A stretch of 27,201 nucleotides of DNA, from positions 1 to 27,201 of the forward strand of contig JADGIG010000059.1 of the NCBI GenBank assembly GCA_018985235.1. The letters run 5' to 3'. The notes beneath the pieces were generated by a model. It searched no databases and was not told the origin of the DNA. It saw nothing but the letters and a program-made list of their open reading frames with translations. The position numbers and the translations under genes were made by a program. Of the stretch, positions 16,340 through 25,900 are shown piece after piece. The stretch's first letter is position 1. Every line of letters starts with the position of its first letter. Source of the DNA: Sanchytrium tribonematis. Its lineage: Eukaryota; Sanchytriomycota; Sanchytriomycetes; Sanchytriales; Sanchytriaceae.

Positions 16340-18094
16340 ATGATCTTTTTCAACATGCTGTTTTGCTCTTTTGTGAAACTATCTTCCACCGGGTTTGATT
16401 TGCGTAAACGGGAATTTGGGAGCCAAACAACCACGATTGAGATAATTTGGAAAGGAGATTTTTTAATTTTTAGATTAGAGGAAAACCCGACTGACATCTT
16501 TGTTGACGGAATTTTGCAATCGGTATATCAATTTCTAGGACAGACAGATGACGGAATAAGGGGTGTTTTTATTTATAATAATAATACTTGGCAAGGATCA
16601 TTTACGGCTAACAACACAGTTTATCATGTATTCCCAGAACAACATCCAAGAGCAATTAAAAAAAGAGACGGACTGCACTTTATTACAGAAGCAGAAGATA
16701 ATGAATTTGAATGTCAAACAACTGGGAATCGAGCACAAAAGCAGTCAATTCAAAAACGTAGCAATGTGAATTGCCCCGAGGCTAGGAAAATACTACCAGT
16801 GTGTATTGCAGTAGATTGTAATTATTATAACTTGTACAAGGATCTCACCTCGGCAAATGTCTTGCAAGAAATGGGGTTGGCATCTTTAATTACTGAAGAT
16901 AATATAAACGTGGGTTTAGGCATTGTAAAAATTGATATTCGAACAAGTTGCGGGCTGGGGAATGACAATGCTGTTTGGAACCAGCAGTGTTCCCCAAGCA
17001 ACGTCATTTCTAAGCTGAATGAATTCACAAAATGGAGAGGAACACAAGATGGGACTTGTGGTGTTTGGCATCTAGTTACTCAATGCTCCTACACCCCAAC
17101 GCTTGGTATTGCATGGATAGGCCAAGCATGTCAGTCAAAAGTTATTCAACAAAGTAATGACTTTGTAAGCGGCACAGGTTTAAGTTCAGTAACAAATGAT
17201 GGCTTTAGGGTTGTAGCACACGAGATCATGCATAATTTGGGAGCCTCTCACGATTGTGTTGCCTCTCAATGTGACCAAGGTTGCAACACCAATAGCTGCG
17301 ATTGTTGCCCATGTGATGGTTGTGATTGTAAAGGACAATATCTCATGCACCCATCTTTGACTTTATCCTCTAAAATATCATCCTGTACAAAATCAGACGT
17401 CTGTGGAGGACTTCCTTTCGTAGGCACTTGTCTTAAAGAGGAATTAAAACTAAATTTCAAGACAATTCCATTTTGCGGAAATGGTATTATAGAAGGATCA
17501 GAGGAGTGTGATCCTGGCAGTATGGCCAATAATTGCTGCACAGCAGATTGTAAATTAGTATTGGGCGCACAATGTAGCGATACTAATCATGGCTGCTGTG
17601 AAAATTGTAAAATTTCTGCCAGTGGTAAAACATGCAGAAATGCCCAAAATGAATGCGATCTTGCAGAAATTTGCAATGGTTCTTCTATTCAATGTCCCAC
17701 TGATGCATTTAAATCAGATGGGACGTCTTGTTCTAAGGGCCGTTGCTCCTCTGGGCTATGCACGAATAAAGATGATCAGTGTGCTTTGAAAGGCGGAAGA
17801 TTAGGGTTTACAAAAGGATGCACAACTGGCTGTACCATGATGTGCATGGGTTCTAATGGCATATGTACAGATACCCAATCCTTGTTTTTAGATGGAACTG
17901 ACTGTCAATTAAACGGCAAATGCTCCCAGGGTATTTGTTCATTTGATAACAGCTCGGATAAGATTATTTCGTGGATAAGTGAAAATGCAATTGCATTTGG
18001 AGTTATGATCACTGTAATTAGTTTAGTCTCAATTTATTTAATGTTAAAATATAGAAAAAGTAAAAAAGGAGCGCCCCCAACTCCGATTCAATAA
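16340..18094 (+). CDS. ADAM-family metalloprotease (reprolysin + disintegrin, membrane-anchored)
   Basis: A type I membrane zinc protease. The start is the ATG at 16340, giving 584 residues with a signal peptide (MIFFNMLFCSFVKLSSTG). A pro-region follows, with dibasic sites IKKRDG (~110) and IQKRSN (~140) suited to Kex2/furin cleavage. The catalytic domain contains HEIMHNLGASHD at 294-305, the complete HExxHxxGxxHD zinc site. A Cys-rich insert comes next (nine Cys in about 25 residues, 306-330), then the Met-turn in YLMHPS. The disintegrin domain starts at about 379 (CGNGIIEGSEECDPG, later CDLAEICNGSSIQCP); a Cys-rich domain follows, then one TM helix (AIAFGVMITVISLVSIYLML) and a short basic tail. 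Domain order matches fungal ADAMs such as fission yeast Mde10. The substrate is unknown. It converges on the TLDc gene with no intervening base. Confidence 0.93.
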   Translation: MIFFNMLFCSFVKLSSTGFDLRKREFGSQTTTIEIIWKGDFLIFRLEENPTDIFVDGILQSVYQFLGQTDDGIRGVFIYNNNTWQGSFTANNTVYHVFPEQHPRAIKKRDGLHFITEAEDNEFECQTTGNRAQKQSIQKRSNVNCPEARKILPVCIAVDCNYYNLYKDLTSANVLQEMGLASLITEDNINVGLGIVKIDIRTSCGLGNDNAVWNQQCSPSNVISKLNEFTKWRGTQDGTCGVWHLVTQCSYTPTLGIAWIGQACQSKVIQQSNDFVSGTGLSSVTNDGFRVVAHEIMHNLGASHDCVASQCDQGCNTNSCDCCPCDGCDCKGQYLMHPSLTLSSKISSCTKSDVCGGLPFVGTCLKEELKLNFKTIPFCGNGIIEGSEECDPGSMANNCCTADCKLVLGAQCSDTNHGCCENCKISASGKTCRNAQNECDLAEICNGSSIQCPTDAFKSDGTSCSKGRCSSGLCTNKDDQCALKGGRLGFTKGCTTGCTMMCMGSNGICTDTQSLFLDGTDCQLNGKCSQGICSFDNSSDKIISWISENAIAFGVMITVISLVSIYLMLKYRKSKKGAPPTPIQ

Positions 18095-18103
18095 CTAGTT
18101 ATT
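18090..18103. repeat. 14-bp perfect palindrome spanning two convergent stop codons
   Basis: AATAACTAGTTATT equals its own reverse complement. It contains the ADAM stop TAA (18092-18094) and the TLDc stop TAG (minus strand, 18097-18095), and offers AATAAC on both strands as a weak poly(A)-like signal. Confidence 0.7.
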
Positions 18104-19060
18104 TTCATGGTATTCAACTGGAGGCGGAATGCTTTTTGAGTGCATTTCGAATCCAGCCATTTCCAAGAATTCCATGTTCTCGGCTCTACTAAAAGGTGAG
18201 TAATTTGGATTTTTTATCTTAAATTCCTCTGGATCATACTCAAATACGGATATAGCTTCAAGCTGGTCAATTTTAAAATTTTCTTCAGAAGTAAATTGCG
18301 GAGAAGAATATGTAGAGGAAGTTGGCTTAGCAAAGCAATTTCCTGTGAAATCGTCTTTAAGAAATAAACCGAAATATTCCAACTGTCCGCCAAAGCCCAT
18401 GCCATTTATACAGGATGCCGATTTTACTGAGAGATATGCATAGTTTTCATTATAATAGGTTGGTTTATAAATTTTTGAATCTTTACCATGTAAATTAAAT
18501 AAATAGTTTTGACCAGTTCCAAAGAAACTTCCTGGATTGCTCACCCAAGGAGAAGACATATATGCACCAAAAGTTTTACCTCCACTTCTAATTAAAATTA
18601 AAGTTAAAGACGGACAGCAAAGTAAAGAATTTAAAAATTGACTCCAAGATTCACCATTAATCTTAGAATTGTAAATCACTTTCCAACTTTTCCGACAATT
18701 TTCGGGCAAATAGCATTGTAAGAAGCAAACATCCATAGTTTTTAGCAGGAATGTTTTACCCAGTAATTGAGGAATTTCAAACCCTTGAGAACGTGCGTCT
18801 GGAACGGTTCTTTTCAAAAGCCTATTGAAGTGATAATCTAGCATCTTTTTGAGATGCGATTCGAAATGAGAGTCAATTGGCAAATCATAACTTTTATCCA
18901 ATTTTGTGTTCTGAGAGTAAATGTCCAAAATTGGCTTGACAATATTAGCGAGTTGAATTTCTTCCTTCTTTAGCCATTTCGATATGATTTCTTTTTCAAA
19001 ATAATTGTCCAATAATTGAAAATCCACAATTTCCTCCGACGAAGATGTTGTTTGCCCCAT
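18095..19060 (-). CDS. TLDc-domain protein (Rtc5 / MEAK7 type), predicted N-myristoylated
   Basis: A 321-residue protein. MGQTTSSS at the N-terminus fits the N-myristoylation rule (Gly2, Ser6), as in MEAK7 and yeast Rtc5 (MGQSSS). A helical region follows, then a TLDc domain from about residue 115: WKVIYNSKINGESWSQFL, LILIRSGGKTFGAYMSSPW, GSFFGTGQNYLFNL, and the glycine-rich ASCINGMGFGGQLEYFGLFL. The C-terminus IDQLEAISVFEYD then LEMAGFEMHSK matches the Rtc5/MEAK7 ending. These proteins sit on lysosome or vacuole membranes, regulating V-ATPase assembly (Rtc5) or mTOR output (MEAK7). This form is shorter than yeast Rtc5 (~567) because the N-terminal helical part is reduced. It is divergent from Vps39 across 140 bases. 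Confidence 0.87.
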   Translation of the reverse strand: MGQTTSSSEEIVDFQLLDNYFEKEIISKWLKKEEIQLANIVKPILDIYSQNTKLDKSYDLPIDSHFESHLKKMLDYHFNRLLKRTVPDARSQGFEIPQLLGKTFLLKTMDVCFLQCYLPENCRKSWKVIYNSKINGESWSQFLNSLLCCPSLTLILIRSGGKTFGAYMSSPWVSNPGSFFGTGQNYLFNLHGKDSKIYKPTYYNENYAYLSVKSASCINGMGFGGQLEYFGLFLKDDFTGNCFAKPTSSTYSSPQFTSEENFKIDQLEAISVFEYDPEEFKIKNPNYSPFSRAENMEFLEMAGFEMHSKSIPPPVEYHENN

Positions 19061-19200
19061 TGGTTTTGCAAATGATTTTTACGTTTAAAATTTTTATTTG
19101 AAAAGATTTCAATTCGACATGATTATTTTTTGCGTGTCTGAGTTTAAGATAGCCAAATAGATATTTTTGGGGAAATATTTAAAACAATAATTTGCATTTG
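19061..19200. promoter_or_regulatory. Shared divergent promoter region, TLDc / Vps39
   Basis: 140 AT-rich bases between divergent ATGs. It holds TTGCGTGT at 19130-19137, also seen in the enolase/SAPS divergent gap, and TTTGGGGAAA 28 bases before the Vps39 ATG. The role is inferred from position. Confidence 0.45.
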
Positions 19201-21465
19201 ATGGTAAGAGGAGAATTACAAGAAATCTATCAGGGGACAGTCCACGATGTATGCGCAGACAACGGTAAATTGTATTTACAAACCGATGAAGGCGTATCTG
19301 TTATCAATAAAGATGGAGATCTTGTAGAGGAATTACAAATCCAAGCCGACTATTTTAAGGTGTTGGAGGGTGTAATCTATCACATTAGAGAATCTGTGCT
19401 TTATAGAGATAGAACTAAGATAGCTAATTGCACGGATTTTCAGGCCTTGTCAAATTTATTGAAACAACATATTATTTATGCTTATGAGCAACCAATATTG
19501 CAAAAAATAACTATAAACAATTCTTTAAATCAACTAAAGGAAGAATTTGAGATTTCGCTTTTAGATTACTATGTAACCTCTGATGAAAAATTACTAATCC
19601 AAACTCAGAAACATCTGGGTCTCTACCAATATGGACACAGTCAGCCATACCTAATTATAAACGATTACGTTCTATCCTTGCCATTGCTGGGGGGCTACAA
19701 ACATCACTATATATTTGATTCGACTCAGTATTTGTACATTTGCAGATACAAAGGAGGAGTAGTTTATAAAGGCAGAGATCCTATAGCGACAATTAATTTC
19801 ACTAGCCCTGCCAACGGCATCTTATTAGGAGGTTTTTTATATTCTCTTGAGCAAGGAAACTTGTCCATTTTTCATTGCTTCACACGCGAATCTACAAATA
19901 TTAAAATCCAAGGCAATTTATTGAAAACCAGCGAAGGCGCTTTTATTTACGATGGAAAATCTATTTTTAAGATCGTTTTAAAGGATTTTAGCGACATTCA
20001 GCGTACTCTCTGTGATGCAAATTTGCATCCCATGGCACTCGACCTCTTAAAATCCAATCAACACGAACTAGACATTCAGACATATTCGACTATCATAAAA
20101 AAACAATTTATCCATTTCCTTATAGATGAAAAAAAATACGACCAGTCTTGCCTGCTAATGACCGAAATACAATATCCACTTCGTGACTTTGTAAGACATT
20201 TTCCAGAGGTGGTTCCGAAAACATTTGTTATGGAAGGAGTCAAAATATCAAGTGATAATGATATTAAAGCTAGTGTTATACATCCCTTTTTGCCATATTT
20301 GTCAAGTCTGAGATCTAAATTTGTAGAAGTTGACACAATCTTGTTTTATATTTACTCAAAGATAAATGTAGGATTATTGGAGTCACTAATAAGAGTAGAA
20401 AATAACTGCGACTTGGATGTCTGTGGCTCGATTTTACTTGAAAAGAGTATGATTGACATTTGGATTAAGTTTTATTTCAGCAAGGAAAAACACCAGGAAG
20501 CCATTGATATCATGATCGAAAAAGATTTTGAAAGCAAGCACTTCATAAAGTATTTTGATATGCTTTTAGAAAAAGGACTAACCGATTGGCTATTTCAATA
20601 TGCAGCCCCTTGGTTCTTAAAAAGCAAAAGAAATTTTTCTTTCTTTGTTTCTCATCCGAAATTGCAGAAAGACAAATACAAACTAAAAATTCTTGAAATT
20701 TTAGAATTTGATCATAGGCTGCAGCGCGAGTATTTACAAGACTTGGTTTTTCAGTTCAAAGCAGACTCCGTTTATCACACAAAATTAATGTTGATACAAA
20801 TAGAGATTATATCAGACTTGTTAAACAGTGGCTTGTCTCTAGAAGATGATAAAATTATGCAGGAACGTCTGCTATTTCGTGAATTTTTAACTACTTCAAA
20901 AAAATATGATGGGAATGCGCTAGTCTCGCAATTAAATACTCTAAACTTAGATTTTGAGACAGCTTTAGTATACAAGAGTTTAAAAAGACACATTGAGGCC
21001 TTGAAAATATACGTTTTGAAAATGCAAAATCACGTTGAGGCTGAAAATTATTGTTTTGATGTATACTATGACTCGGACGACAAAAATATCTTCAAGCTTT
21101 TATTTCATATTTATTTTGAATACGATTCGAAAAGTTTAGCAGCTTTTTCGGACAAATATGTAGACTATTTGGATCCTATTGATTGTTTACAACATTTATC
21201 TATAAATTTGAGACTTGCTGAAATAACGCACTACGTTGACAAATCTAACAGAAGTAAAATGAAAGATTACCAGAGAAGTGGCCTAAGGAAAAATCAATTA
21301 AAAGTTCAACATTCAAGGCTACGTCAAGAACGCTATTTCGAACTTTCACAATCTTGCACTATCGATGCTTACAAGGTGTGCTTCAACTGCAATAGAAGAA
21401 TAGGAGATAAGGCCTGTTATATTTACCAGGGTAATCTCTGTTGTGCCAATTGCGTGACTGAATAA
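19201..21465 (+). CDS. VPS39: Vps39/Vam6, HOPS tethering subunit
   Basis: HOPS subunit that binds Rab7/Ypt7 and tethers late endosomes and vacuoles. From the ATG at 19201 it has 754 residues. The N-terminal ~280 residues are a degenerate CNH-type beta-propeller, and the rest is a clathrin-repeat-like helical solenoid. The diagnostic region is the C-terminus: ERLLFREFLTTSKKYDGNAL, ETALVYKSLKRHIEALKIYV and LKMQNHVEAENYCFDVYY match the Vps39 domain 1 pattern of alternating length and Leu (human: EERALLLGKMGKHEQALFIYV). The terminal zinc-binding motif has KVCFNCNRRIGDKACYIY then CCANC, as in Vps39 domain 2. It is shorter than human Vps39 (~886). The stop lies inside AATAAA, and the next gene starts 21 bases on. 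Confidence 0.9.
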   Translation: MVRGELQEIYQGTVHDVCADNGKLYLQTDEGVSVINKDGDLVEELQIQADYFKVLEGVIYHIRESVLYRDRTKIANCTDFQALSNLLKQHIIYAYEQPILQKITINNSLNQLKEEFEISLLDYYVTSDEKLLIQTQKHLGLYQYGHSQPYLIINDYVLSLPLLGGYKHHYIFDSTQYLYICRYKGGVVYKGRDPIATINFTSPANGILLGGFLYSLEQGNLSIFHCFTRESTNIKIQGNLLKTSEGAFIYDGKSIFKIVLKDFSDIQRTLCDANLHPMALDLLKSNQHELDIQTYSTIIKKQFIHFLIDEKKYDQSCLLMTEIQYPLRDFVRHFPEVVPKTFVMEGVKISSDNDIKASVIHPFLPYLSSLRSKFVEVDTILFYIYSKINVGLLESLIRVENNCDLDVCGSILLEKSMIDIWIKFYFSKEKHQEAIDIMIEKDFESKHFIKYFDMLLEKGLTDWLFQYAAPWFLKSKRNFSFFVSHPKLQKDKYKLKILEILEFDHRLQREYLQDLVFQFKADSVYHTKLMLIQIEIISDLLNSGLSLEDDKIMQERLLFREFLTTSKKYDGNALVSQLNTLNLDFETALVYKSLKRHIEALKIYVLKMQNHVEAENYCFDVYYDSDDKNIFKLLFHIYFEYDSKSLAAFSDKYVDYLDPIDCLQHLSINLRLAEITHYVDKSNRSKMKDYQRSGLRKNQLKVQHSRLRQERYFELSQSCTIDAYKVCFNCNRRIGDKACYIYQGNLCCANCVTE

Positions 21466-21466
21466 A
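21461..21466 (+). terminator. Poly(A) signal containing the Vps39 stop codon
   Basis: AATAAA with the TAA stop at 21463-21465 as bases 3-5; the next ATG is at 21487. Confidence 0.5.
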
Positions 21467-21486
21467 ATGTATTTTGAAACGCTCCT

Positions 21487-22842
21487 ATGCATTTACTACT
21501 AATTTTATGCCTTTACGCTAATAATCGATTTGTCAGCTTTGAGGAATTTAAAAAAATGAACGCTTTTAATAATCCAGTTGAACTTCCATCGGATTTAAAA
21601 GACAGATACAATTATGCAAGTAGTCAGTGTGCTGCCAGTGTCCTTAAAGTCAATAAAGAAGCCAAAGGATCTAGCCGAATTCTTAATGACAACAAAGACA
21701 GTTATATGCTTAACCCTTGTAGTGTCAAAGATCAATTCATTATTTTAGAATTATGCGAAGACATTTTAATAGATACACTTGTGGTCGGTAATTTTGAATA
21801 TTTTTCATCAACTTTTAAGCAATTGAGGATCAGTGTTGCCCAAAGATACCCTCCAACACAAGGATGGGTAGTACTGAGTGAATTTATGGCTAAAAATACC
21901 AAAAGGAAGCAAATTTTTCAGATTTCAAATCCAATTATTTGGGCAAGATTTGTGAAAATTGATTTTGTTTCTCACTACGATAATCAATATTATTGCCCAC
22001 TTTCTTTGTTGCAAGTGTACGGAACTTCAATGATCGAAGAATACAAGAAGTTTGTAGACGATTCTGTTTATATACCACCACTAGCTCTACCCAGCAGCCC
22101 AAACAATTCAGCTGAGCCTTATCCTGTAACATTTGAAGAAGACTACTTTTTGCTAGACGACCCACTTTCTTCTAATTTGACTGAAGATTATGCCATTTAT
22201 GCTGAAGAATGGCTCAATTATTGTGTGGCGCATGATTTTTATTTTGAATTTTCTCAAAAATGTTTTACATCGAACGACGCTTATAGATCTAATGATGTGA
22301 CTTGGGATTTGCTGCATAGCAAGTTGCCTCAAAGTGTTTATACAAGTATTATAAGTGGTATGGCAAATTTGGAGAAAAATCATATTAAATTGATAAAGCA
22401 GGTTCACAACAACAATCTGAAGATAAGCGAAAAATTTAGAAAAATTGATCAGAAACTCGTCGCAATTGAAAAAATGAATCTCATGTTAAACCTTACACTA
22501 TACGATGAGCTAGCTAAGATCAGGATCAGTCTTGACTTATTTGAAAAACGTCAGAAAAAGAATTATCAGAATCTAGAGACTGATATTAAGGCTCAACTGA
22601 ACGATCTCACATATAAATTAGAAAGGATATTTGAAGAGACATTGGAAAATAGAAAATGGGATAGATTTAGATCATTTCTCTTTCTTTTGTTATTTCTAGT
22701 CGTTGTTGCACACAAATCAAATATTTACAAGTACGCCACATCTGTGCTATTTTACCACTCTCCAAGCGCATCTCCTACAAAATCTAATTCTGCAATGAGT
22801 CTACCGGGTTCGCCATTACTTAGAAAGCGGAAATCTGAATAA
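21487..22842 (+). CDS. SLP1: SUN-like ER protein (Slp1 / SUCO family)
   Basis: A 451-residue protein with a short N-terminal hydrophobic signal (MHLLLILCLYAN). The SUN-like domain (about 40-185) is strongly conserved: RYNYASSQCAASVLKVNKEA, ILNDNKDSYMLNPCSV, IILELCEDILIDTLVVGNFE, WARFVKIDFVSHYDNQYYCP and SLLQVYGTSMIEEY. These blocks are typical of yeast Slp1, human SUCO and their plant relatives, and separate it from nuclear-envelope SUN proteins. Slp1 works with Emp65 in the ER to protect folding membrane and soluble proteins from degradation. A coiled-coil-rich segment (~290-395) precedes a TM helix (FRSFLFLLLFLVVVAH, ~398-415) and a cytosolic Ser/Pro-rich tail with dibasic residues. The stop lies inside AATAAA. 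Confidence 0.93.
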   Translation: MHLLLILCLYANNRFVSFEEFKKMNAFNNPVELPSDLKDRYNYASSQCAASVLKVNKEAKGSSRILNDNKDSYMLNPCSVKDQFIILELCEDILIDTLVVGNFEYFSSTFKQLRISVAQRYPPTQGWVVLSEFMAKNTKRKQIFQISNPIIWARFVKIDFVSHYDNQYYCPLSLLQVYGTSMIEEYKKFVDDSVYIPPLALPSSPNNSAEPYPVTFEEDYFLLDDPLSSNLTEDYAIYAEEWLNYCVAHDFYFEFSQKCFTSNDAYRSNDVTWDLLHSKLPQSVYTSIISGMANLEKNHIKLIKQVHNNNLKISEKFRKIDQKLVAIEKMNLMLNLTLYDELAKIRISLDLFEKRQKKNYQNLETDIKAQLNDLTYKLERIFEETLENRKWDRFRSFLFLLLFLVVVAHKSNIYKYATSVLFYHSPSASPTKSNSAMSLPGSPLLRKRKSE

Positions 22843-22843
22843 A
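22838..22843 (+). terminator. Poly(A) signal containing the SUN-like gene stop codon
   Basis: AATAAA with the TAA stop at 22840-22842 as bases 3-5. Confidence 0.5.
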
Positions 22844-22884
22844 TTTCTGTATCACCCTTTCGAATAGCGTTGTGTTCTACAAAA

Positions 22885-22894
22885 AGGGTCAAAC
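22885..22894 (+). promoter_or_regulatory. AGGGTCAAAC motif upstream of importin ATG
   Basis: Ends 6 bases before the ATG at 22901. It is identical to the ten bases next to the enolase start at 3631-3640. Function inferred only from repetition and position. Confidence 0.3.
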
Positions 22895-22900
22895 GGTCAC

Positions 22901-25900
22901 ATGCACCAAAATCCGATGGAGCAATATTTGCAAAATGTTCTCTCTCCCAATAACGAAGTTCGCCAAAATGCCGAGGATCATTTTAATAATCTTGGGCGTG
23001 ACCAGTTGGCAAAACAATTATTGCCTTATGTGAATCATGAGATATATTCACAGTTTTCATGTGTTATGTTGCGCAAAATTGTAGATGAAATCGAAGATTC
23101 AACTGCAATTGAAGTATATTCTCACGTCAAAAACTTTCAAAATTTAAAGCAAGTGAAACATTTAATTGCAAGCATTTTCAAAAAATATGATTTTGGTTTT
23201 GATGGCTTAACCCACTCTACCTTATCAATATGTCTGGAATATGCGCCAAAAAAATTTAATTTGGATCAATTAATGCAAATTGTGCATGAAAAGCCTGATG
23301 TTGATACTTTTAAAGGTTTTTGCCAATATTTGATTGCGGTCAAACCTGAGCCATCTGTAGTACACGAGCTGGTTCAAAATTTCATCACTATTATGACTGA
23401 TGATTATTTTGAGCCTATGGCTGAAGTTGCTGATTATGTCAGTACCTATCTAGTTCCATGTTATCAAATGTATTTAGCAAAATGCTTCGAATATGTTGCT
23501 AAAGATAACCAATTGGCTCTGGAGTGTGCTACTCTTTTTATAGAGCAAAATCCAGAAGCCTTGAAGGACCAAGCCTCAATCAATCGCTATATTGAATTGT
23601 TATTACAATGGGTGTGCCAAGTTGATTTGACTGACGAGGAATTCGCCAACTTTGAAGAAGGAGATGCACAGAGCAATAACGTCGTTGCAGAAATGGCACT
23701 TGACCGAGTCTCAAGAGCATTGCCAGAATCCTTACTTCCTTTAGTACTATCATCAGTCAATAACATGTTGACCGCAAAGGATTGGAATGTCAGGCTTGGA
23801 GCATTCATGTGCTTATCTAGTATTGCGGAAGGTTGTGTCTTCTCTCTGAAGGAAGAATTAGAAGACGTTGTGATGTTAGTTACAAAATATTTTAAAGACC
23901 CTCACCCGCGAGTTAGATATGGCGCAGTGCATTGTATTGGACAATTGGCAACTGATATGGCACCTGAGCTTTCTGAAATGTACCATCAAGTCATATTAAA
24001 TGGTCTTTTGGAAACAATGAACGACAATATTCTTCGAGTTTCTACTCATGCTGCAAATGCTTCAATGAATGTGTTGGAGCATCTTCCCAAAGAAGAAAGT
24101 TCTCTTTACATTTCAGCTTTAATGTCGCAATATAGCAAATTGTTTCAAAGTAATGTTCCTCAAGTACAACAGATATGTATTGGTGCGGTAGCTACCTTGG
24201 CAGATGCTGCAGAATCTCAATTCGTCCCTTACATGCAAGCCATTGTTCCCCAATTTATGGAAATTCTAAATTCTTTATTGACAGAACCGCTAGCTGATGA
24301 TAATCAATATGAACTGAGAGCAAAACTAGTAGAGTGCCTCACCCTAATTGCACTGGCAGTGGGTCGTCCTTCATTTGATCCTTTTATCGAACCAATGATC
24401 AATATTTTGAGACACTTAAATGTTCGAAGTGTTGATCCAAAATCAACAGATCCTCTGCCTTCATATCTTTTAAGCGCATGGGCGCGAATGTGCAGAATCA
24501 TTAAAAAAGATTTTGTGCCTTTGTTGCAAGAATGTATGCCTTTAGTTTTGTCTTATGCGTCGCATACACCTAGCATTGAGATTATTGAACCTGATGAAGT
24601 TGGCAACTTCAGTCAAGACGATGGTTGGTATGTTGCAAACTTAGAATCAAATAGAGTTGCAGTCAATACTTCTCAAATTGAGGAAATGTCTACCGCTGTG
24701 GAGATGATTTCAATTTACGCTGAGACACTGGGTTCTGATTTTGCTCCTTTTGCAAATGATTGCGTTGATTTATGTGTTCCATTGATCAAGTTTTTATTTA
24801 GCGATGATGTTAGACTTTCTAGTATACGAGCAATTCCAAAAATTGTGGAATGTCTTAACCGCGACCAAAAGGAAGCTGCAATTCCATATATTGTAAAAGA
24901 ATATATTTTGGCCTTACAGAATGAGCTAGATTTTGAACTAACCAGTGAATTTTTTGTCGGACTGCGCTTATTTGTTGGTCAATTCGGCTTCTGTCTCGAC
25001 GAGGAAGATTTAAATAGTTTTTATGAGGTTTGTGTAGAAATGTTAACCAAATTAGACGAAAATTTGAGAAGTAGAGAGAATGAATTAGAACATGTATATG
25101 ACGAAGATATTGTTGGCGAGGATAATACTTTATTTGAGATGGCTAGTACTTTACAAACTTTATGGAAAGTGGCCCCAGATGCAGTTTTGAATCACTATCA
25201 CATGAAAATTTTTCCAATTGTTGCAGAATTTTTGGTATTTTTTATTTATTTAGAGACATGTCAACTCTGAAGCACAACAATTTGCTGCTCTTTGTTTGGA
25301 TGATATATTTGAGTATTCACCAATGACTTACAGACACTCTGTCTTGCAAACTGTCGGGGATTTATTCGTGAACCTTGGCAACTCTAACCTTCCACAAGTG
25401 AAACAAGCTGTATTCTATGGAATTGGTGTATTAGCCAGAGTAGATCCCGTAAATTCGAACGCATTTTGTCAAAAATGTGTACCCCTTTTAATCAATAATA
25501 TCAGAAATGATCCTACCCGCAAAATTACCTTCCATGGAGCTACAGATAACGCTGTCGCCTCTTTGGTAAAAATTATGAAGTACTGTAATGTTTCAAGCAA
25601 TGAGATTCTTCAGGCCATATTTGAAGGCCTGCCGTTGATGCACGATGATGAAGAATTTCCAGAAGTGTACTCATTTATTTTTCATCATTTGAATCAACAA
25701 TTTGCATCATTGCCAGTTGAAAAGCAGGTCAATATTTTAATTCAGCCTATTTTACAAGATTTAACTGAGGAATTGGCACCTTCATTTAAAAATGAGTATG
25801 CTCACGTGTTCCATACTTGTCTACAAAATCCAGCATTTAAAGCATCTCTGGAGCAAATTATGAAATCAGTCTCAGAAAAAAGTCAACGGGATGTTGAAAC

